Positions 40,657 through 51,751 are shown, counted from the first letter of the stretch. The stretch is DNA of 64,000 nucleotides from an uncultured Polaribacter sp. (GCA_913047375.1 CAJWTV010000001.1:124001-188000); one strand, 5' to 3'. A program made the numbers and translations. Notes: generated by a model from the sequence alone, not told the origin.

Positions 40657-41310
40657 ATGGATTTATTAGACAAATACAAAAAAACTTGGGGTCTTCAACC
40701 TAAGAATATTGATAAAATTTCTTCAGAAGAAATTTATAAAATGGCGCGTTCTAAATCTATATCTATTGTAAAATGGATTTTTATTTTAGGCCTTATAGAG
40801 TTTTCAATTGGAATTATTTTTATGCTTTTTAACACCTATCAAAACCAAAATTATGATATGTTAGCCACGGATTTGTTAACCAGAAAATATTTATTATATC
40901 TATCATTTTTAACAGTTCCATTTTTATTATATTTTCTAAATATGTTTTATAATAACTACAAAAACATATCTGTTACAGATAATACTAGGGTATTAATGGA
41001 AATGATTAAAAAAACCAGAAGATCTGTTCGCAACTATATATTATTTAATTTAGCTGTAATAGTATTAGGTTCAATTATTATAACTTTTATTTCGTTAAAA
41101 AACTCTACTAGAGATATTATTCTTCGAAATCAAATCATTAATTTTAAATTAAATTTTGATGATGATGAATCGATAATTATAATAATGGTAATTATCACAG
41201 TAATCATCTTAACAGTAATTTCGAGTTTTTACCAGCTTATTTATGGTAATTTATTAAAAAAAATAAATAGAAATTATAAAGAATTGAAAAAATTAGATAA
41301 CGATTTATAA
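40657..41310 (+). CDS. Membrane protein, 4-TM hypothetical, co-encoded with ECF sigma factor
   Basis: 2-nt gap after the sigma gene; four hydrophobic segments. Confidence 0.65.
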   Translation: MDLLDKYKKTWGLQPKNIDKISSEEIYKMARSKSISIVKWIFILGLIEFSIGIIFMLFNTYQNQNYDMLATDLLTRKYLLYLSFLTVPFLLYFLNMFYNNYKNISVTDNTRVLMEMIKKTRRSVRNYILFNLAVIVLGSIIITFISLKNSTRDIILRNQIINFKLNFDDDESIIIIMVIITVIILTVISSFYQLIYGNLLKKINRNYKELKKLDNDL

Positions 41311-41312
41311 AT

Positions 41313-42332
41313 CTAGAAAAAAGTTAACTCATTTAAAAGGATCTCATGCATTTCCTTTGTATAATCTAAATGAGTTACTATTCTAATTCTTCCTTCACCC
41401 ATAGGAATTAAAAGGATATTCTTAGCTTTCATTTTTGCAATAAAGTTATCAGCACCTATCTTTTTATCTACATAAAAAATAATGATATTGGTTTCTATTG
41501 GTTCTACTTTAGTTACATAAGATACCTTTTGTAAAACTTCCCCTATCTCTTTAGCCCTAGAGTGATCTTCTGCTAATCTTTCTATATGATTATCTAATGC
41601 ATAAATAGCTGCTGCTGCTAAAAAACCTGTTTGTCTCATAGCACCACCAAATAATTTACGTATCCTTAAAGCTTTTGCTATATGTTCTTTGGATCCTAAT
41701 AAGATAGAACCAATTGGTGCCCCCAACCCTTTTGACAAACAAATAGAAATAGTATCAAATAATTTTCCGTACTGATGGGGGGTTTCATTTTTTGCCACCA
41801 AGGCATTAAACAATCTTGCACCGTCTAAGTGAAATGCTAAATTGTTCTCTTTAGTGATTTTTTGTATTTTTTCTAACTCAGAGAAATCCCAACAAGCTCC
41901 ACCTCCCTTGTTTGTAGTATTTTCAACACAGACTAAACTTGAATACGGAACATGAATATCTGATCTTCCAGCAACAGCTTCTTTTAATTGTTCTGCTGAA
42001 AACATGCCTCTATCTCCATCAATTAATTTACAGGTAACACCAGAATTAAATGCAGCTCCTCCTCCTTCATAATTATAAACGTGAGCATATTTATCACAAA
42101 TTAATTTGTCTCCAGGATTAGTATGTAATTTAATAGCTGTTTGATTTGCCATTGTTCCGGAAGGAAAAAATAAGGCATCATCCATCCCAAACATTTTTGC
42201 AGCTTTCTCTTGTAATGCATTTACTGTCGGATCCATTTTAAAAACATCATCACCAACTTTTGCTTTGACCATTGCATCCATCATTTTTGACGTAGGCCTT
42301 GTAACTGTATCTGAAATTAAATCTATAATCAT
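41313..42332 (-). CDS. Low-specificity L-threonine aldolase family
   Basis: IDLISDTVTRPTSKMMDAMVKAKVGDDVF, AFHLDGARLFNA, CLSKGLGAPIGS. Confidence 0.95.
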   Translation of the reverse strand: MIIDLISDTVTRPTSKMMDAMVKAKVGDDVFKMDPTVNALQEKAAKMFGMDDALFFPSGTMANQTAIKLHTNPGDKLICDKYAHVYNYEGGGAAFNSGVTCKLIDGDRGMFSAEQLKEAVAGRSDIHVPYSSLVCVENTTNKGGGACWDFSELEKIQKITKENNLAFHLDGARLFNALVAKNETPHQYGKLFDTISICLSKGLGAPIGSILLGSKEHIAKALRIRKLFGGAMRQTGFLAAAAIYALDNHIERLAEDHSRAKEIGEVLQKVSYVTKVEPIETNIIIFYVDKKIGADNFIAKMKAKNILLIPMGEGRIRIVTHLDYTKEMHEILLNELTFF

Positions 42333-42389
42333 CTTATTTTTTATTAATGGATTCTACCTAAAAACTTATATTTAGGTAATTAGAACTGA

Positions 42390-44807
42390 TTAATGATTTC
42401 CAATAGGAGAACCATCTGGTATTTTTGGTGATAAAAATTTCTTAAACGATTTTGGATTTTTCTCAAAATTATCAATCTTTTTAATCATTAACAAATCATA
42501 TATTTTTTGAGTGCCTAAAGATTTTCTATTGATTAGATGTTGCTTAATTTCCTCTAATTTAAAATCAATAATTGCATTTACTTGAATGTATTGATTTTTA
42601 ACTCTTGAAAGATAGAACAATTGTTCTATTACTGTATAATTAATCGTGTTTTGTAATTCTTGATAATAGCTATCTTTATGTGACTTTTTAATAGTTTTAA
42701 AAATCAATTCATCTAACAACTCATCTAACCCTAGTTGCCCTTTATTTAAACTCTTATACGCAATTAATCTTGATGCTCGTTCAGGGTGTAATAATAGACT
42801 TAGAGTCATTTCTGAGGCTGTTTCTACTGCAGAAAAAGCATCAAAAGCAACACCTAATTTAGTGCTAAAAGATTCTCTAGTCCTATCGTATCCCATCGCC
42901 CTTGGTGGAAATAATTTTAATTTCTCTTTCGGAATTGCAATTTCATCAACACTTAGAGTTTGTAAAACTGCTTGTAATGCAATTCTTTCAGAGATACCAG
43001 ATACTTGCTTAACAATAGTTTGATTATCTCCTTTAACAGCATAATTATACTCTAATCCTCCAATGAGTTTTACTGTTGCTTCTGTCTGATATCTATGAAA
43101 GAAATATAAAGGCACAAAGAGGTCTTCTAAAACCGAATAGGGTTCGTCCAATTTAATATTATCTACGGAAAAATTTTCAATTGCCGTTTTTCTTATTTTT
43201 AAAACATTATATAATTCATCATAAATACTACCTCCGTTATCCCATAAGTGAGCAGATATACTGGCACTTCCTTTGGGTCTAGCATCTGAGTCAGATAAAT
43301 ATTTCAATCCATCTAAAGTAGCCTTTTCTAAGATTGACTTCAATCCTTCATCTTCCTCTTTTTTTGATGGAAAATCTTGATAGAAATAAGCTACAGTCAC
43401 TTTGTCCCATGCTCCTATTTTTGTATCATATACATTTGAAAAATCTATTTCACCCTCTTTCAAAGAAAATTTAGGGTGCGGGTAATCCATCACAGAGGAT
43501 CTACCATTAGTACTTGCCGCAAAATTATGAGCAAATCCTAATGTATGGCCAATCTCGTGAGCTGATAATTGTCTTATTCGTGCAATCGCCATTTTTAAGG
43601 CAAAGTCATCATTAATTGAATCATTTTTATAAGATGCTTTTAAGGCTTGAGCTATTAAAAAGTCTTGACGTATTCTTAAACTTCCTAAACTCACATGTCC
43701 TTTAATAATTTCACCAGTCCTGGGGTCAGATATACTTGCACCGTAACTCCAACCTCGTGTAGAACGATGAACCCATTGTACCATATTATACCTTATATCT
43801 AAAGGATCTACGCCTTGAGGAAGCATTTTCATTTGAAATGCATTTTTATAACCAATAGACTCAAATGCTTGATTCCACCATCGACCACCATCAAGTAAAG
43901 CAGAACGAACGGGCTCTGGAGTTCCTCTATCTAAATAATAAATAATTGGTTCTTTAGCTTCCGAAATAATGGAATTAGGATCCTTCTTTTCTAAACGATG
44001 TCTATAAATATATCTTTTTTTAATCGATTTGTTAATGGGTGTCGCATAGTCTAAATAAGACATTGAATAACCTCCTGAGCGTGTATCAAATTTCCTAGGT
44101 TGATAACCCTTATCTGGCAATTCGATGAAAGAGTGGTGTTGATTTACAGAAACTAAACTAGCATTTGGTGACACACTTCGAATGTCATAACTCTTTGGCG
44201 TACCCTTAAAAGTCAGTAAAACATCGAATTCTACATTCTTAGGAAATGCCTTAGTCCTATCTATATTGAAGGCGCTTTTACTTATATCTAAACTATAGCT
44301 ACCCTGCTTTTTTGTAGCTAATATTTTAGAAACTCCATGAGCATCTTGCATAAAAAAATTAGTGGCATCAACTAAATAAAAGCCGTTTTTTTGTTCTTTA
44401 ATAATAAAACCGTGTAATACTGACTTAGCGAATGCTTCTTTTACAGATTTTTTTTCTTCTATATTATCCGTAATCGCTCTATAATCCTGATTGGGTTGAA
44501 TCAATAAGATTTTATTTCCAGTTTTTTTAAAATAAACAACTACTCCTCCACCTAATTGACCTCGATCTAAGCCAATGTCATTTGAACCTATGCCTTCAGA
44601 GAGTGATCGCATATATAAAAATTCATTTTCTAATTTATTTATCTGTAAAAAAATTTTATCAATATTTTCATCATAGTAAAAGTCTAAATAACCTTCATAT
44701 TTGGTTATTCCTTTTTGTAATTTATTATTTAATTTATCAGTAAAAAACTGTGAAAAACCATCAAAAGAGATTGAAATAAATAATAAAATTAATAATGTTT
44801 TTTTCAT
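42390..44807 (-). CDS. Secreted zinc-dependent metalloprotease (HEXXHXXGXXH)
   Basis: Signal peptide; SAHEIGHTLGFAHNFAAS motif. Confidence 0.9.
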   Translation of the reverse strand: MKKTLLILLFISISFDGFSQFFTDKLNNKLQKGITKYEGYLDFYYDENIDKIFLQINKLENEFLYMRSLSEGIGSNDIGLDRGQLGGGVVVYFKKTGNKILLIQPNQDYRAITDNIEEKKSVKEAFAKSVLHGFIIKEQKNGFYLVDATNFFMQDAHGVSKILATKKQGSYSLDISKSAFNIDRTKAFPKNVEFDVLLTFKGTPKSYDIRSVSPNASLVSVNQHHSFIELPDKGYQPRKFDTRSGGYSMSYLDYATPINKSIKKRYIYRHRLEKKDPNSIISEAKEPIIYYLDRGTPEPVRSALLDGGRWWNQAFESIGYKNAFQMKMLPQGVDPLDIRYNMVQWVHRSTRGWSYGASISDPRTGEIIKGHVSLGSLRIRQDFLIAQALKASYKNDSINDDFALKMAIARIRQLSAHEIGHTLGFAHNFAASTNGRSSVMDYPHPKFSLKEGEIDFSNVYDTKIGAWDKVTVAYFYQDFPSKKEEDEGLKSILEKATLDGLKYLSDSDARPKGSASISAHLWDNGGSIYDELYNVLKIRKTAIENFSVDNIKLDEPYSVLEDLFVPLYFFHRYQTEATVKLIGGLEYNYAVKGDNQTIVKQVSGISERIALQAVLQTLSVDEIAIPKEKLKLFPPRAMGYDRTRESFSTKLGVAFDAFSAVETASEMTLSLLLHPERASRLIAYKSLNKGQLGLDELLDELIFKTIKKSHKDSYYQELQNTINYTVIEQLFYLSRVKNQYIQVNAIIDFKLEEIKQHLINRKSLGTQKIYDLLMIKKIDNFEKNPKSFKKFLSPKIPDGSPIGNH

Positions 44808-44878
44808 AATAAATATATTTTTTATAAATCTATAAAATAACTCTCACCTTTTAAAAGAAGAAATCATAAAAATTCATT

Positions 44879-44886
44879 TATTTTTG
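44879..44886 (+). promoter_or_regulatory. Candidate -7 element abutting prfB start
   Basis: TATTTTTG ending 2 nt before ATG (44889), 8 nt before ATG (44895). Confidence 0.35.
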
Positions 44887-44888
44887 TA

Positions 44889-45986
44889 ATGCTTATGATT
44901 ACACAAGACCAACTTAAAGATATATCAATAAGAATAGATAAGTTAAAATCTTACTTAGAGATTGATAAAAAACTTATTGAAATCACAAATGAGGAAGAAA
45001 AAATAACAAATCCAGATTTTTGGAATGATCCAAAGAAAGCTGAATTGGTAATGAAAGATCTTAGATTCAAAAAAAAATGGGTTGAAGATTACAAAAAGGT
45101 GATTTCTTTAAATGAAGATGTTAATGTATTGTATGATTTTTTTAAAGAAGGTGAGGTTGACGAGAATGAAGTTATTGAACAATTTGAAAAAACAAGTGTT
45201 TTTTTAGAGGATATTGAATTTAAAAATATGCTCTCTGAGGAAGGTGATTCTTTATCTGCCACAATACAAATATCTGCTGGTGCCGGTGGAACAGAAAGTT
45301 GTGACTGGGTAGAAATGTTATCTAGAATGTATAGTATGTGGGCAGATAAACAAGGCTTTAAGCTAAAGACTCTTAATTATCAAGCAGGAGATGTCGTTGG
45401 AATAAAAACAATAACTATAGAGATTGAGGGAGATTATGCCTTTGGTTGGTTAAAAGGAGAAAATGGAGTTCATAGATTAGTAAGAATTTCACCTTTTGAT
45501 AGCAATGCAAAAAGACATACAACATTTGGTTCTGTATATGTTTTTCCTGTAGTAGATGATTCAATCGAGATTGATGTAAACCCTGCAGATATAGAAATTG
45601 TAACCGCTAGGTCTAGTGGAGCTGGAGGCCAAAATGTAAATAAAGTAGAAACTAAAGTTCAGTTAACCCATAAACCATCAGGAATACAAATATCTTGTTC
45701 TAATTCTCGCTCTCAGCATGATAATAGAGCAACTGCAATTAAAATGTTAAAATCTCAGTTGTACGAAATTGAATTACAAAAACAACAAGCAGCAAGAAAC
45801 GATATTGAATCTAATAAAATGAAAAATGAATGGGGAAGTCAGATTCGCAATTATGTAATGCATCCTTATAAGTTAATAAAAGACGTAAGAACTGCTCATG
45901 AAACAGGAAATGTAGATTCAGTCATGGATGGAAACATTAATGCTTTTTTGAAGTCTTATTTAATGTTAAATGGACAAAAGAAATAG
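44889..45986 (+). CDS. prfB: Peptide chain release factor 2, uninterrupted ORF
   Basis: [19 protein letters not shown] (GGQ), [15 protein letters not shown]; single 365-aa frame. Confidence 0.96.
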   Translation: MLMITQDQLKDISIRIDKLKSYLEIDKKLIEITNEEEKITNPDFWNDPKKAELVMKDLRFKKKWVEDYKKVISLNEDVNVLYDFFKEGEVDENEVIEQFEKTSVFLEDIEFKNMLSEEGDSLSATIQISAGAGGTESCDWVEMLSRMYSMWADKQGFKLKTLNYQAGDVVGIKTITIEIEGDYAFGWLKGENGVHRLVRISPFDSNAKRHTTFGSVYVFPVVDDSIEIDVNPADIEIVTARSSGAGGQNVNKVETKVQLTHKPSGIQISCSNSRSQHDNRATAIKMLKSQLYEIELQKQQAARNDIESNKMKNEWGSQIRNYVMHPYKLIKDVRTAHETGNVDSVMDGNINAFLKSYLMLNGQKK

Positions 45987-45995
45987 TTTAAATAA

Positions 45996-46337
45996 ATGAT
46001 AAAAATATACCATAATCCACGTTGTTCAAAATCTAGAGAGGCTTTAACTCTTCTAGAGAATTCTAATGTAGCGTTTGAAACGATAAAATATTTAACCGAT
46101 CCTTTATCAGTAAAAGAATTGACAGAAATAATCAAACTTTTAAAAATTGATCCAATTGATTTGTTAAGGAAAAATGAAAAAATTTGGAAAGAAAATTTTA
46201 AAGGAAAAAAATTATCTGACAAAGAAATTATTTCTATTATGGTCGATAATCCTAAATTAATTGAACGCCCTATTATTATAAATAAAAATAAAGCAATTAT
46301 TGGTCGACCTTCAACTAAAGTAGATTCAATAATCTAA
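45996..46337 (+). CDS. ArsC-family arsenate reductase / thioredoxin-fold protein
   Basis: MIKIYHNPRCSKSREALTLLE, ERPIIINKNKAIIGRP. Confidence 0.92.
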   Translation: MIKIYHNPRCSKSREALTLLENSNVAFETIKYLTDPLSVKELTEIIKLLKIDPIDLLRKNEKIWKENFKGKKLSDKEIISIMVDNPKLIERPIIINKNKAIIGRPSTKVDSII

Positions 46338-46390
46338 AGGAATAATATTTTCTTTAACTTTTCTTTAACTAGGTGAAATCAAACTTAAGA

Positions 46391-46398
46391 TAACTTTG
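46391..46398 (+). promoter_or_regulatory. Candidate -7 element for outer-membrane receptor
   Basis: TAACTTTG 28 nt before the TTG start. Confidence 0.35.
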
Positions 46399-46426
46399 CC
46401 TGGTAAATTAAATAGTAAATAACATT

Positions 46427-48889
46427 TTGAATAAAACAGCATTATTACTCATTTTTTTCTTTTTTTCCATAACCTTTTTATTTGCACAAAAAACAAATAA
46501 TGAAAATACGATTAACATAACTGGTAAGGTTATAGATAAGCAAACCAATGTCCCCTTAGAATATGCTACGATTATTTTAAAGGAAGCTAAAACTAAAAAT
46601 ATTTATGGTGGAATTACAAATGACAAAGGGATATTTGATATCAAAATTCCAAAAGGAAACTACAATATAAATATTGAATATATTTCTTTTAAAACTATAA
46701 AACTACCAAGACAAAGTTTGTCCTCGAGTAAAGACTTTGGAACCATTAAACTTTCAGAGGATACCAATAGCTTAAACGAAGTAGTTATAATTGCAGAGAA
46801 ATCAACTGTAGATATACGATTAGACAAACGTATCTATAATGTTGGAAAAGATATGACGGTAAAAGGAGGAACTGCTTCGGACGTTTTGGATAACGTTCCA
46901 TCTGTAAATGTAGATGTTGAAGGAAATGTAAGTCTAAGAGGAAACGAAAATGTACGTATATTAATTGATGGGAAACCCTCTGCTTTAGTAGGCTTAAGTG
47001 GAGCTGATGCGTTAAGACAATTACCTTCTGACGCAATAGAAAGAGTTGAAGTTATTACCTCCCCTTCTGCAAGGTATGATGCGGAAGGAACAGCAGGGAT
47101 TTTAAATATAATTTTAAGAAAAGGTAAAGCTTTAGGTTTTAATGGCTCTACAAATACAACTATTGGAAGCCCTGATCAATTTCAATTAGCTACGAACTTA
47201 AATCAAAGAGGTGAAAAAACGAATCTATTTTCTAATATCGGATATAGCTTAAGTGATGGTCCAGGAAACTCTTTTACAAATTTAAGAAACCTTACAAACG
47301 GAATAATTACTAATTCGAGAGTTGAGGATGTAAATTGGTCACGTAAAAGAAAAAGTTTTAATGCTAATGTAGGTCTAGAATATTTTTTAACTAAAGAAAG
47401 TTCATTAATAGGAACTGTTTTTTATAAAACGACTAAAGGAAAAACTTTTTCAGAAAATAAGATTAATGAATTTGATGAAAATATAAATCTTACCGATAGT
47501 GCTACTAGGCTACAAGATGAAAACTCCAATGATCAAACAGTTCAATATTCTTTAAACTACACAAATAACTTCAATAAAGAAGGTCACAAATTAACAATAG
47601 ACCTTCAGTATAGTGACAGTAAAGAAAATGAAGAAGCAATTAATATAGAGACAGGTTTTAATAATGAGAATAACACAACAGACGAATCCTCAACAAGATC
47701 ATTAGTTCAGGCTGATTATGTTTTACCAATTGGAGAGAATTCTCAATTTGAAGCTGGGTATCGTGGTGATTTTCAAAATTTAAACTCAGCATTTTTAGTG
47801 ACACCAATTACTGACCCTGATTTTAATCCTTCTAACAGCCTAAATTTCGAACAGAACGTCAATGCGTTTTATACACAATATGGTAATAAATTTAATAAAT
47901 TTTCAATTCTTTTAGGTCTACGTTTAGAAACGACAAATGTAAAAGTTAGATTATTAGATACTAATGAAAATAATGATTTTTACTATGCTGAATTATTTCC
48001 AACTTTAAATATTGGTTATGAAGCTACCGAAAAACAAAGTTTTACATTGGGGTATAGCAGACGTTTAAGAAGACCTAGATATTGGTATTTAAACCCTTTT
48101 GAATCAAGAAATAGTCAAAATATTATCTATAAAGGAAATCCAGCCTTAATTCCAACCTTCACAAATTCATTCGATTTAGGGTACTTAAACAGAATAGGAA
48201 AATTGACTTTAAACTCATCAATTTACTATCAACATTCTATTAATAATATAAGTAGAGTTAAAAGGCAAGAAATAAGAGAAATTAATGGTAATGATGAATC
48301 AGTATTAATCTTAGAACCAATTAATTTAGCTTCAGAGGATCGCTATGGATTTGAATTTACGGGTAATTATAATACCTCTAAAACAATCCGTTTTGATGGT
48401 AGCTTTAATTTCTATAATTCAAAAACAGAAGGTAGCTATAGCTACAGTTTTTTAGATCCAATTACTAATATTTCGTCAATAATTACTAATAACTTAAGTA
48501 ATAGTAATACAAGTTGGAGGGCTCGTTTTAATTCTAGAATAACATTACCATATAAAATAGAATGGCAAACTAGACTGTCTTACAGGGGACCAAGTGAAAG
48601 TGCACAGAGTATTTCTAAAGGAATTTTCTCAGCAAATTTAGCTTTCAGCAAAGATATTTTAAAAGAAAAAGCGACTTTAGTCTTAAATATAAGTGATGTG
48701 TTTAATTCTAGAAAAAGGAACTCATTGAGTTATGTTCCAAATAGAGATAATCCAACTAATATTTCTGATCAAACTTTTCAATGGAGGATGCGTCAAATAT
48801 CTCTAAATTTCACTTATAGATTTAACCAACAAAAAAAAGAGCAAAGGAACGATAGAAATAATGGTGATGGAGAAAGTTATGGAGGATAA
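46427..48889 (+). CDS. TonB-dependent receptor-like outer-membrane beta-barrel protein with CarboxypepD-reg-like domain
   Basis: Signal peptide, GKVIDKQTNVPLEYATIIL, plug VSLRGNENVRILIDGKPSALVG, C-terminal barrel. Confidence 0.9.
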   Translation: MNKTALLLIFFFFSITFLFAQKTNNENTINITGKVIDKQTNVPLEYATIILKEAKTKNIYGGITNDKGIFDIKIPKGNYNINIEYISFKTIKLPRQSLSSSKDFGTIKLSEDTNSLNEVVIIAEKSTVDIRLDKRIYNVGKDMTVKGGTASDVLDNVPSVNVDVEGNVSLRGNENVRILIDGKPSALVGLSGADALRQLPSDAIERVEVITSPSARYDAEGTAGILNIILRKGKALGFNGSTNTTIGSPDQFQLATNLNQRGEKTNLFSNIGYSLSDGPGNSFTNLRNLTNGIITNSRVEDVNWSRKRKSFNANVGLEYFLTKESSLIGTVFYKTTKGKTFSENKINEFDENINLTDSATRLQDENSNDQTVQYSLNYTNNFNKEGHKLTIDLQYSDSKENEEAINIETGFNNENNTTDESSTRSLVQADYVLPIGENSQFEAGYRGDFQNLNSAFLVTPITDPDFNPSNSLNFEQNVNAFYTQYGNKFNKFSILLGLRLETTNVKVRLLDTNENNDFYYAELFPTLNIGYEATEKQSFTLGYSRRLRRPRYWYLNPFESRNSQNIIYKGNPALIPTFTNSFDLGYLNRIGKLTLNSSIYYQHSINNISRVKRQEIREINGNDESVLILEPINLASEDRYGFEFTGNYNTSKTIRFDGSFNFYNSKTEGSYSYSFLDPITNISSIITNNLSNSNTSWRARFNSRITLPYKIEWQTRLSYRGPSESAQSISKGIFSANLAFSKDILKEKATLVLNISDVFNSRKRNSLSYVPNRDNPTNISDQTFQWRMRQISLNFTYRFNQQKKEQRNDRNNGDGESYGG

Positions 48890-48923
48890 ATTTTATTTTG
48901 TTTAGATTAAAAAATTAACACAT

Positions 48924-48961
48924 AAAAATCCTTATTCAATAATAATGAACAAGGATTTTTT
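48924..48961. terminator. Bidirectional intrinsic terminator
   Basis: AAAAATCCTTATTCA-ATAA-TAATGAACAAGGATTTTTT-type hairpin between convergent genes. Confidence 0.8.
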
Positions 48962-48983
48962 ATTTTATGTAATTTTAATAAAA

Positions 48984-49811
48984 TTATTTCTTCTTTCTAA
49001 GCATTAACCAGATTCCCAATAATACTAATGGAATACTCAATACTTGTCCAGTATTTAAAGGACTAAACAACCATTCCTCTCCTCTTTTTTGGACTTGAGG
49101 TTCCTTTATAAACTCTATCATAAAACGTAAAGACCATAAAACTGCTGTAAACAAGCCAAAGAGATACCCTACTTTTTGTTTCTTATCTGTTTTCCAATAT
49201 AAATACCACATTACTAAAAACAAGGCTAGGTAGCTAAATGCCTCATATAATTGTGTTGGGTGTCTTGGAGTTGTTTCTCCTGCTGCCTTAAAAATAACTC
49301 CAAAATTAGAACCTGTCTCTTTACCGTAAATTTCTGAATTAAAGAAATTACCAAACCGAATAAAGAAACCAGCTAAAGCAACCATAATTGCTAACCTATC
49401 TAAAATAAAAAGCCAGGGTTTTTGCAAATGCTTTTTAGCATAAAAATATAATGCGATTGGTATTCCTATTGCTGCACCATGACTAGCAAAACCAGTATAA
49501 CCAGTGAACTTCCAGCCACCGATAGATTTTTTAAAAGGCAAGATAATTTCTAATAAATGGTTCTGATAATAATCCCAACTGTAAAAAAATACATCTCCTA
49601 AACGCATACCAATTAACATAGATAAAAAGGTGTACATAAAAAGTGGATCTACCTTTTCAACAGGTATTTTGTCTTCAATATAGATTTTTTTCATGAATCG
49701 TATCCCTAACAAAAAAGCTGTTACAAACATTAAACTATACCAACGAATTGTAAAATAACCAAATAAATCTATTCCTAGGGATGGGTCCCAGTCAATTGCT
49801 AAAAAGTTCAT
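48984..49811 (-). CDS. lgt: Prolipoprotein diacylglyceryl transferase
   Basis: IRWYSLMFVTAFLLG, GFFIRFGNFFNSEIYGKET, RHPTQLYEA. Confidence 0.97.
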   Translation of the reverse strand: MNFLAIDWDPSLGIDLFGYFTIRWYSLMFVTAFLLGIRFMKKIYIEDKIPVEKVDPLFMYTFLSMLIGMRLGDVFFYSWDYYQNHLLEIILPFKKSIGGWKFTGYTGFASHGAAIGIPIALYFYAKKHLQKPWLFILDRLAIMVALAGFFIRFGNFFNSEIYGKETGSNFGVIFKAAGETTPRHPTQLYEAFSYLALFLVMWYLYWKTDKKQKVGYLFGLFTAVLWSLRFMIEFIKEPQVQKRGEEWLFSPLNTGQVLSIPLVLLGIWLMLRKKK

Positions 49812-49838
49812 ATGTGTATTAAAATTTAATTATTTAAA

Positions 49839-50078
49839 TTATTTATTATTCTTTATTTCTGGAACGGGATCATAACCACTTCCTCCCCATGGATTACAAC
49901 TGAAAATTCTTTTCAAAGCTAATAGTCCGCCAAAAAATAGACCATGTTTCTTAAGTGATTCTATCGTATAATGAGAACATGTTGGACTATATCTGCAAGT
50001 TGAAGATGTGAATGGAGATATTGCTGTTTGGTAAAACCGAACTAGTAATATAAATGGATATGAAAATATATTTTTCAA
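49839..50078 (-). CDS. yidD: Membrane protein insertion efficiency factor
   Basis: [44 protein letters not shown]. Confidence 0.96.
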   Translation of the reverse strand: MKNIFSYPFILLVRFYQTAISPFTSSTCRYSPTCSHYTIESLKKHGLFFGGLLALKRIFSCNPWGGSGYDPVPEIKNNK

Positions 50079-50079
50079 A

Positions 50080-51558
50080 TTAATTTATTGAAAATGTTGT
50101 TCCTTCTCTACCGTCTTTTAATTGAATTCCCAAAGCTATTAATTCATCTCTTATTTGATCTGATAACGCCCAGTCCTTATTTTCTCTTGCTTGTTTTCTT
50201 AATTTTATTAACAACTCTACAACACCGTTTACTTTCTCTACATTGTCTTGAGTAGATTCATTTAATAAACCTAAAATATCAAATACAAATGCATTCATTG
50301 TCTTTTTTAATTCGGATAAATCATCAATTGTTAAAGTTGCATTTTGTTCTTTTATTTGATTAATAATTTTAACTGCTTCAAATAAATGTGATATTAAAAT
50401 TGGAGTATTAAAGTCGTCATTCATTGCAGAATAGCAATCGCTTTTCCATTTTTGAACATTAAAAGTGGACACTTTTCCTGGCTCTAATTTATCTAAAAAT
50501 GAAACAGCTCCCATTAATTTTGAGTGTCCTTTCTCTGATGCTTCTAATGCTTCACCGGAAAAGTCTAAAATACTTCTATAATTAGCTTGCATATTAAAAA
50601 AGCGAACTACACTTGCTTTAAATGGTTTGGGTAAAATATCATTTTCTCCACTTAAAATCTCATTTGGTAAAATGAAATTTCCTGTAGATTTTGCCATTTT
50701 TTGACTATTTAATAATAGCATATTAGTATGCATCCAATAATTTACAGGTTTCAAACCGCTACAAGTTTTTGATTGAGCAATTTCACATTCGTGGTGTGGG
50801 AATTTTAAATCCATTCCTCCTCCATGAATATCAAACTGATTACCCAAATATTTTGTACTCATTACAGAACATTCTAAATGCCAACCCGGAAAACCATCAG
50901 ACCAAGGAGATGGCCAACGCATAATATGCCTTTCATCTGCTTTCTTCCATAGGGCGAAATCTTGAGGATTCTTCTTATCAGATTGTCCATCTAAAGCTCT
51001 CGTATTATGAATTAAGTCTTCTACTTTCCTTCCTGATAAAATTCCATAATGACTATTTTTATTATATTCTAAAACATCAAAATAAACAGATCCGTTGACC
51101 TCATAAGCAAAGCCTTTTTCCAAGATTTCTTTAATCATTTCAATTTGCTCTACGATATGACCTGTAGCAGTTGGTTCTATGCTTGGTGGTAGAAAATTAT
51201 AATTTTTTAAGACATCATGAAAATCTACAGTATATCGCTGAACGACTTCCATCGGTTCTATTTGTTCTAAACGTGCTTTTTTAGCTATTCTGTCTTCTCC
51301 TTCATCTGCATCATTCTCTAAATGTCCTGCATCAGTAATATTACGGACGTAACGAACTTTATAGCCCAGATGTAATAAATATCTATATACAACATCAAAA
51401 AACATAAAGGTTCTAACATTACCCAAATGTGCATTGCTATAAACAGTTGGACCACATACGTACATGCCTACATATCCATCTGTTATAGTTTTAAAATCCT
51501 CTTTGTTTTTAGTGAGAGAATTATATACTTTTAATTGATTATTCTTATAGAGCTCCAT
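50080..51558 (-). CDS. cysS: Cysteinyl-tRNA synthetase
   Basis: [38 protein letters not shown]. Confidence 0.97.
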   Translation of the reverse strand: MELYKNNQLKVYNSLTKNKEDFKTITDGYVGMYVCGPTVYSNAHLGNVRTFMFFDVVYRYLLHLGYKVRYVRNITDAGHLENDADEGEDRIAKKARLEQIEPMEVVQRYTVDFHDVLKNYNFLPPSIEPTATGHIVEQIEMIKEILEKGFAYEVNGSVYFDVLEYNKNSHYGILSGRKVEDLIHNTRALDGQSDKKNPQDFALWKKADERHIMRWPSPWSDGFPGWHLECSVMSTKYLGNQFDIHGGGMDLKFPHHECEIAQSKTCSGLKPVNYWMHTNMLLLNSQKMAKSTGNFILPNEILSGENDILPKPFKASVVRFFNMQANYRSILDFSGEALEASEKGHSKLMGAVSFLDKLEPGKVSTFNVQKWKSDCYSAMNDDFNTPILISHLFEAVKIINQIKEQNATLTIDDLSELKKTMNAFVFDILGLLNESTQDNVEKVNGVVELLIKLRKQARENKDWALSDQIRDELIALGIQLKDGREGTTFSIN

Positions 51559-51672
51559 TAAAAAATTGAGTTTTTATAGTTGATAAATATAGGTACTTTA
51601 TTAACAATAACGAAATAGAATTTATAGTAGATATTATTATAATTTTTTTTTAAAATTGGAGAAGTATTACAA

Positions 51673-51703
51673 TAATAACAAACTAAATGAATCTTTGTTA
51701 TTA
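51673..51703. promoter_or_regulatory. Perfect inverted repeat in cysS/meaB divergent region
   Basis: TAATAACAAA - CTAAATGAATC - TTTGTTATTA. Confidence 0.35.
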
Positions 51704-51751
51704 CAGAACTCATAAAGTTTTAATTTTTTATACTTAAATTTACTCATTATA

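Noticed and set aside
45956-46222. 88-aa minus-strand ORF over the arsC-like gene
   Set aside because: Antisense to a recognisable ArsC-family protein.
46785-47036. 83-aa ORF antisense to the outer-membrane receptor
   Set aside because: Low-complexity shadow ORF.
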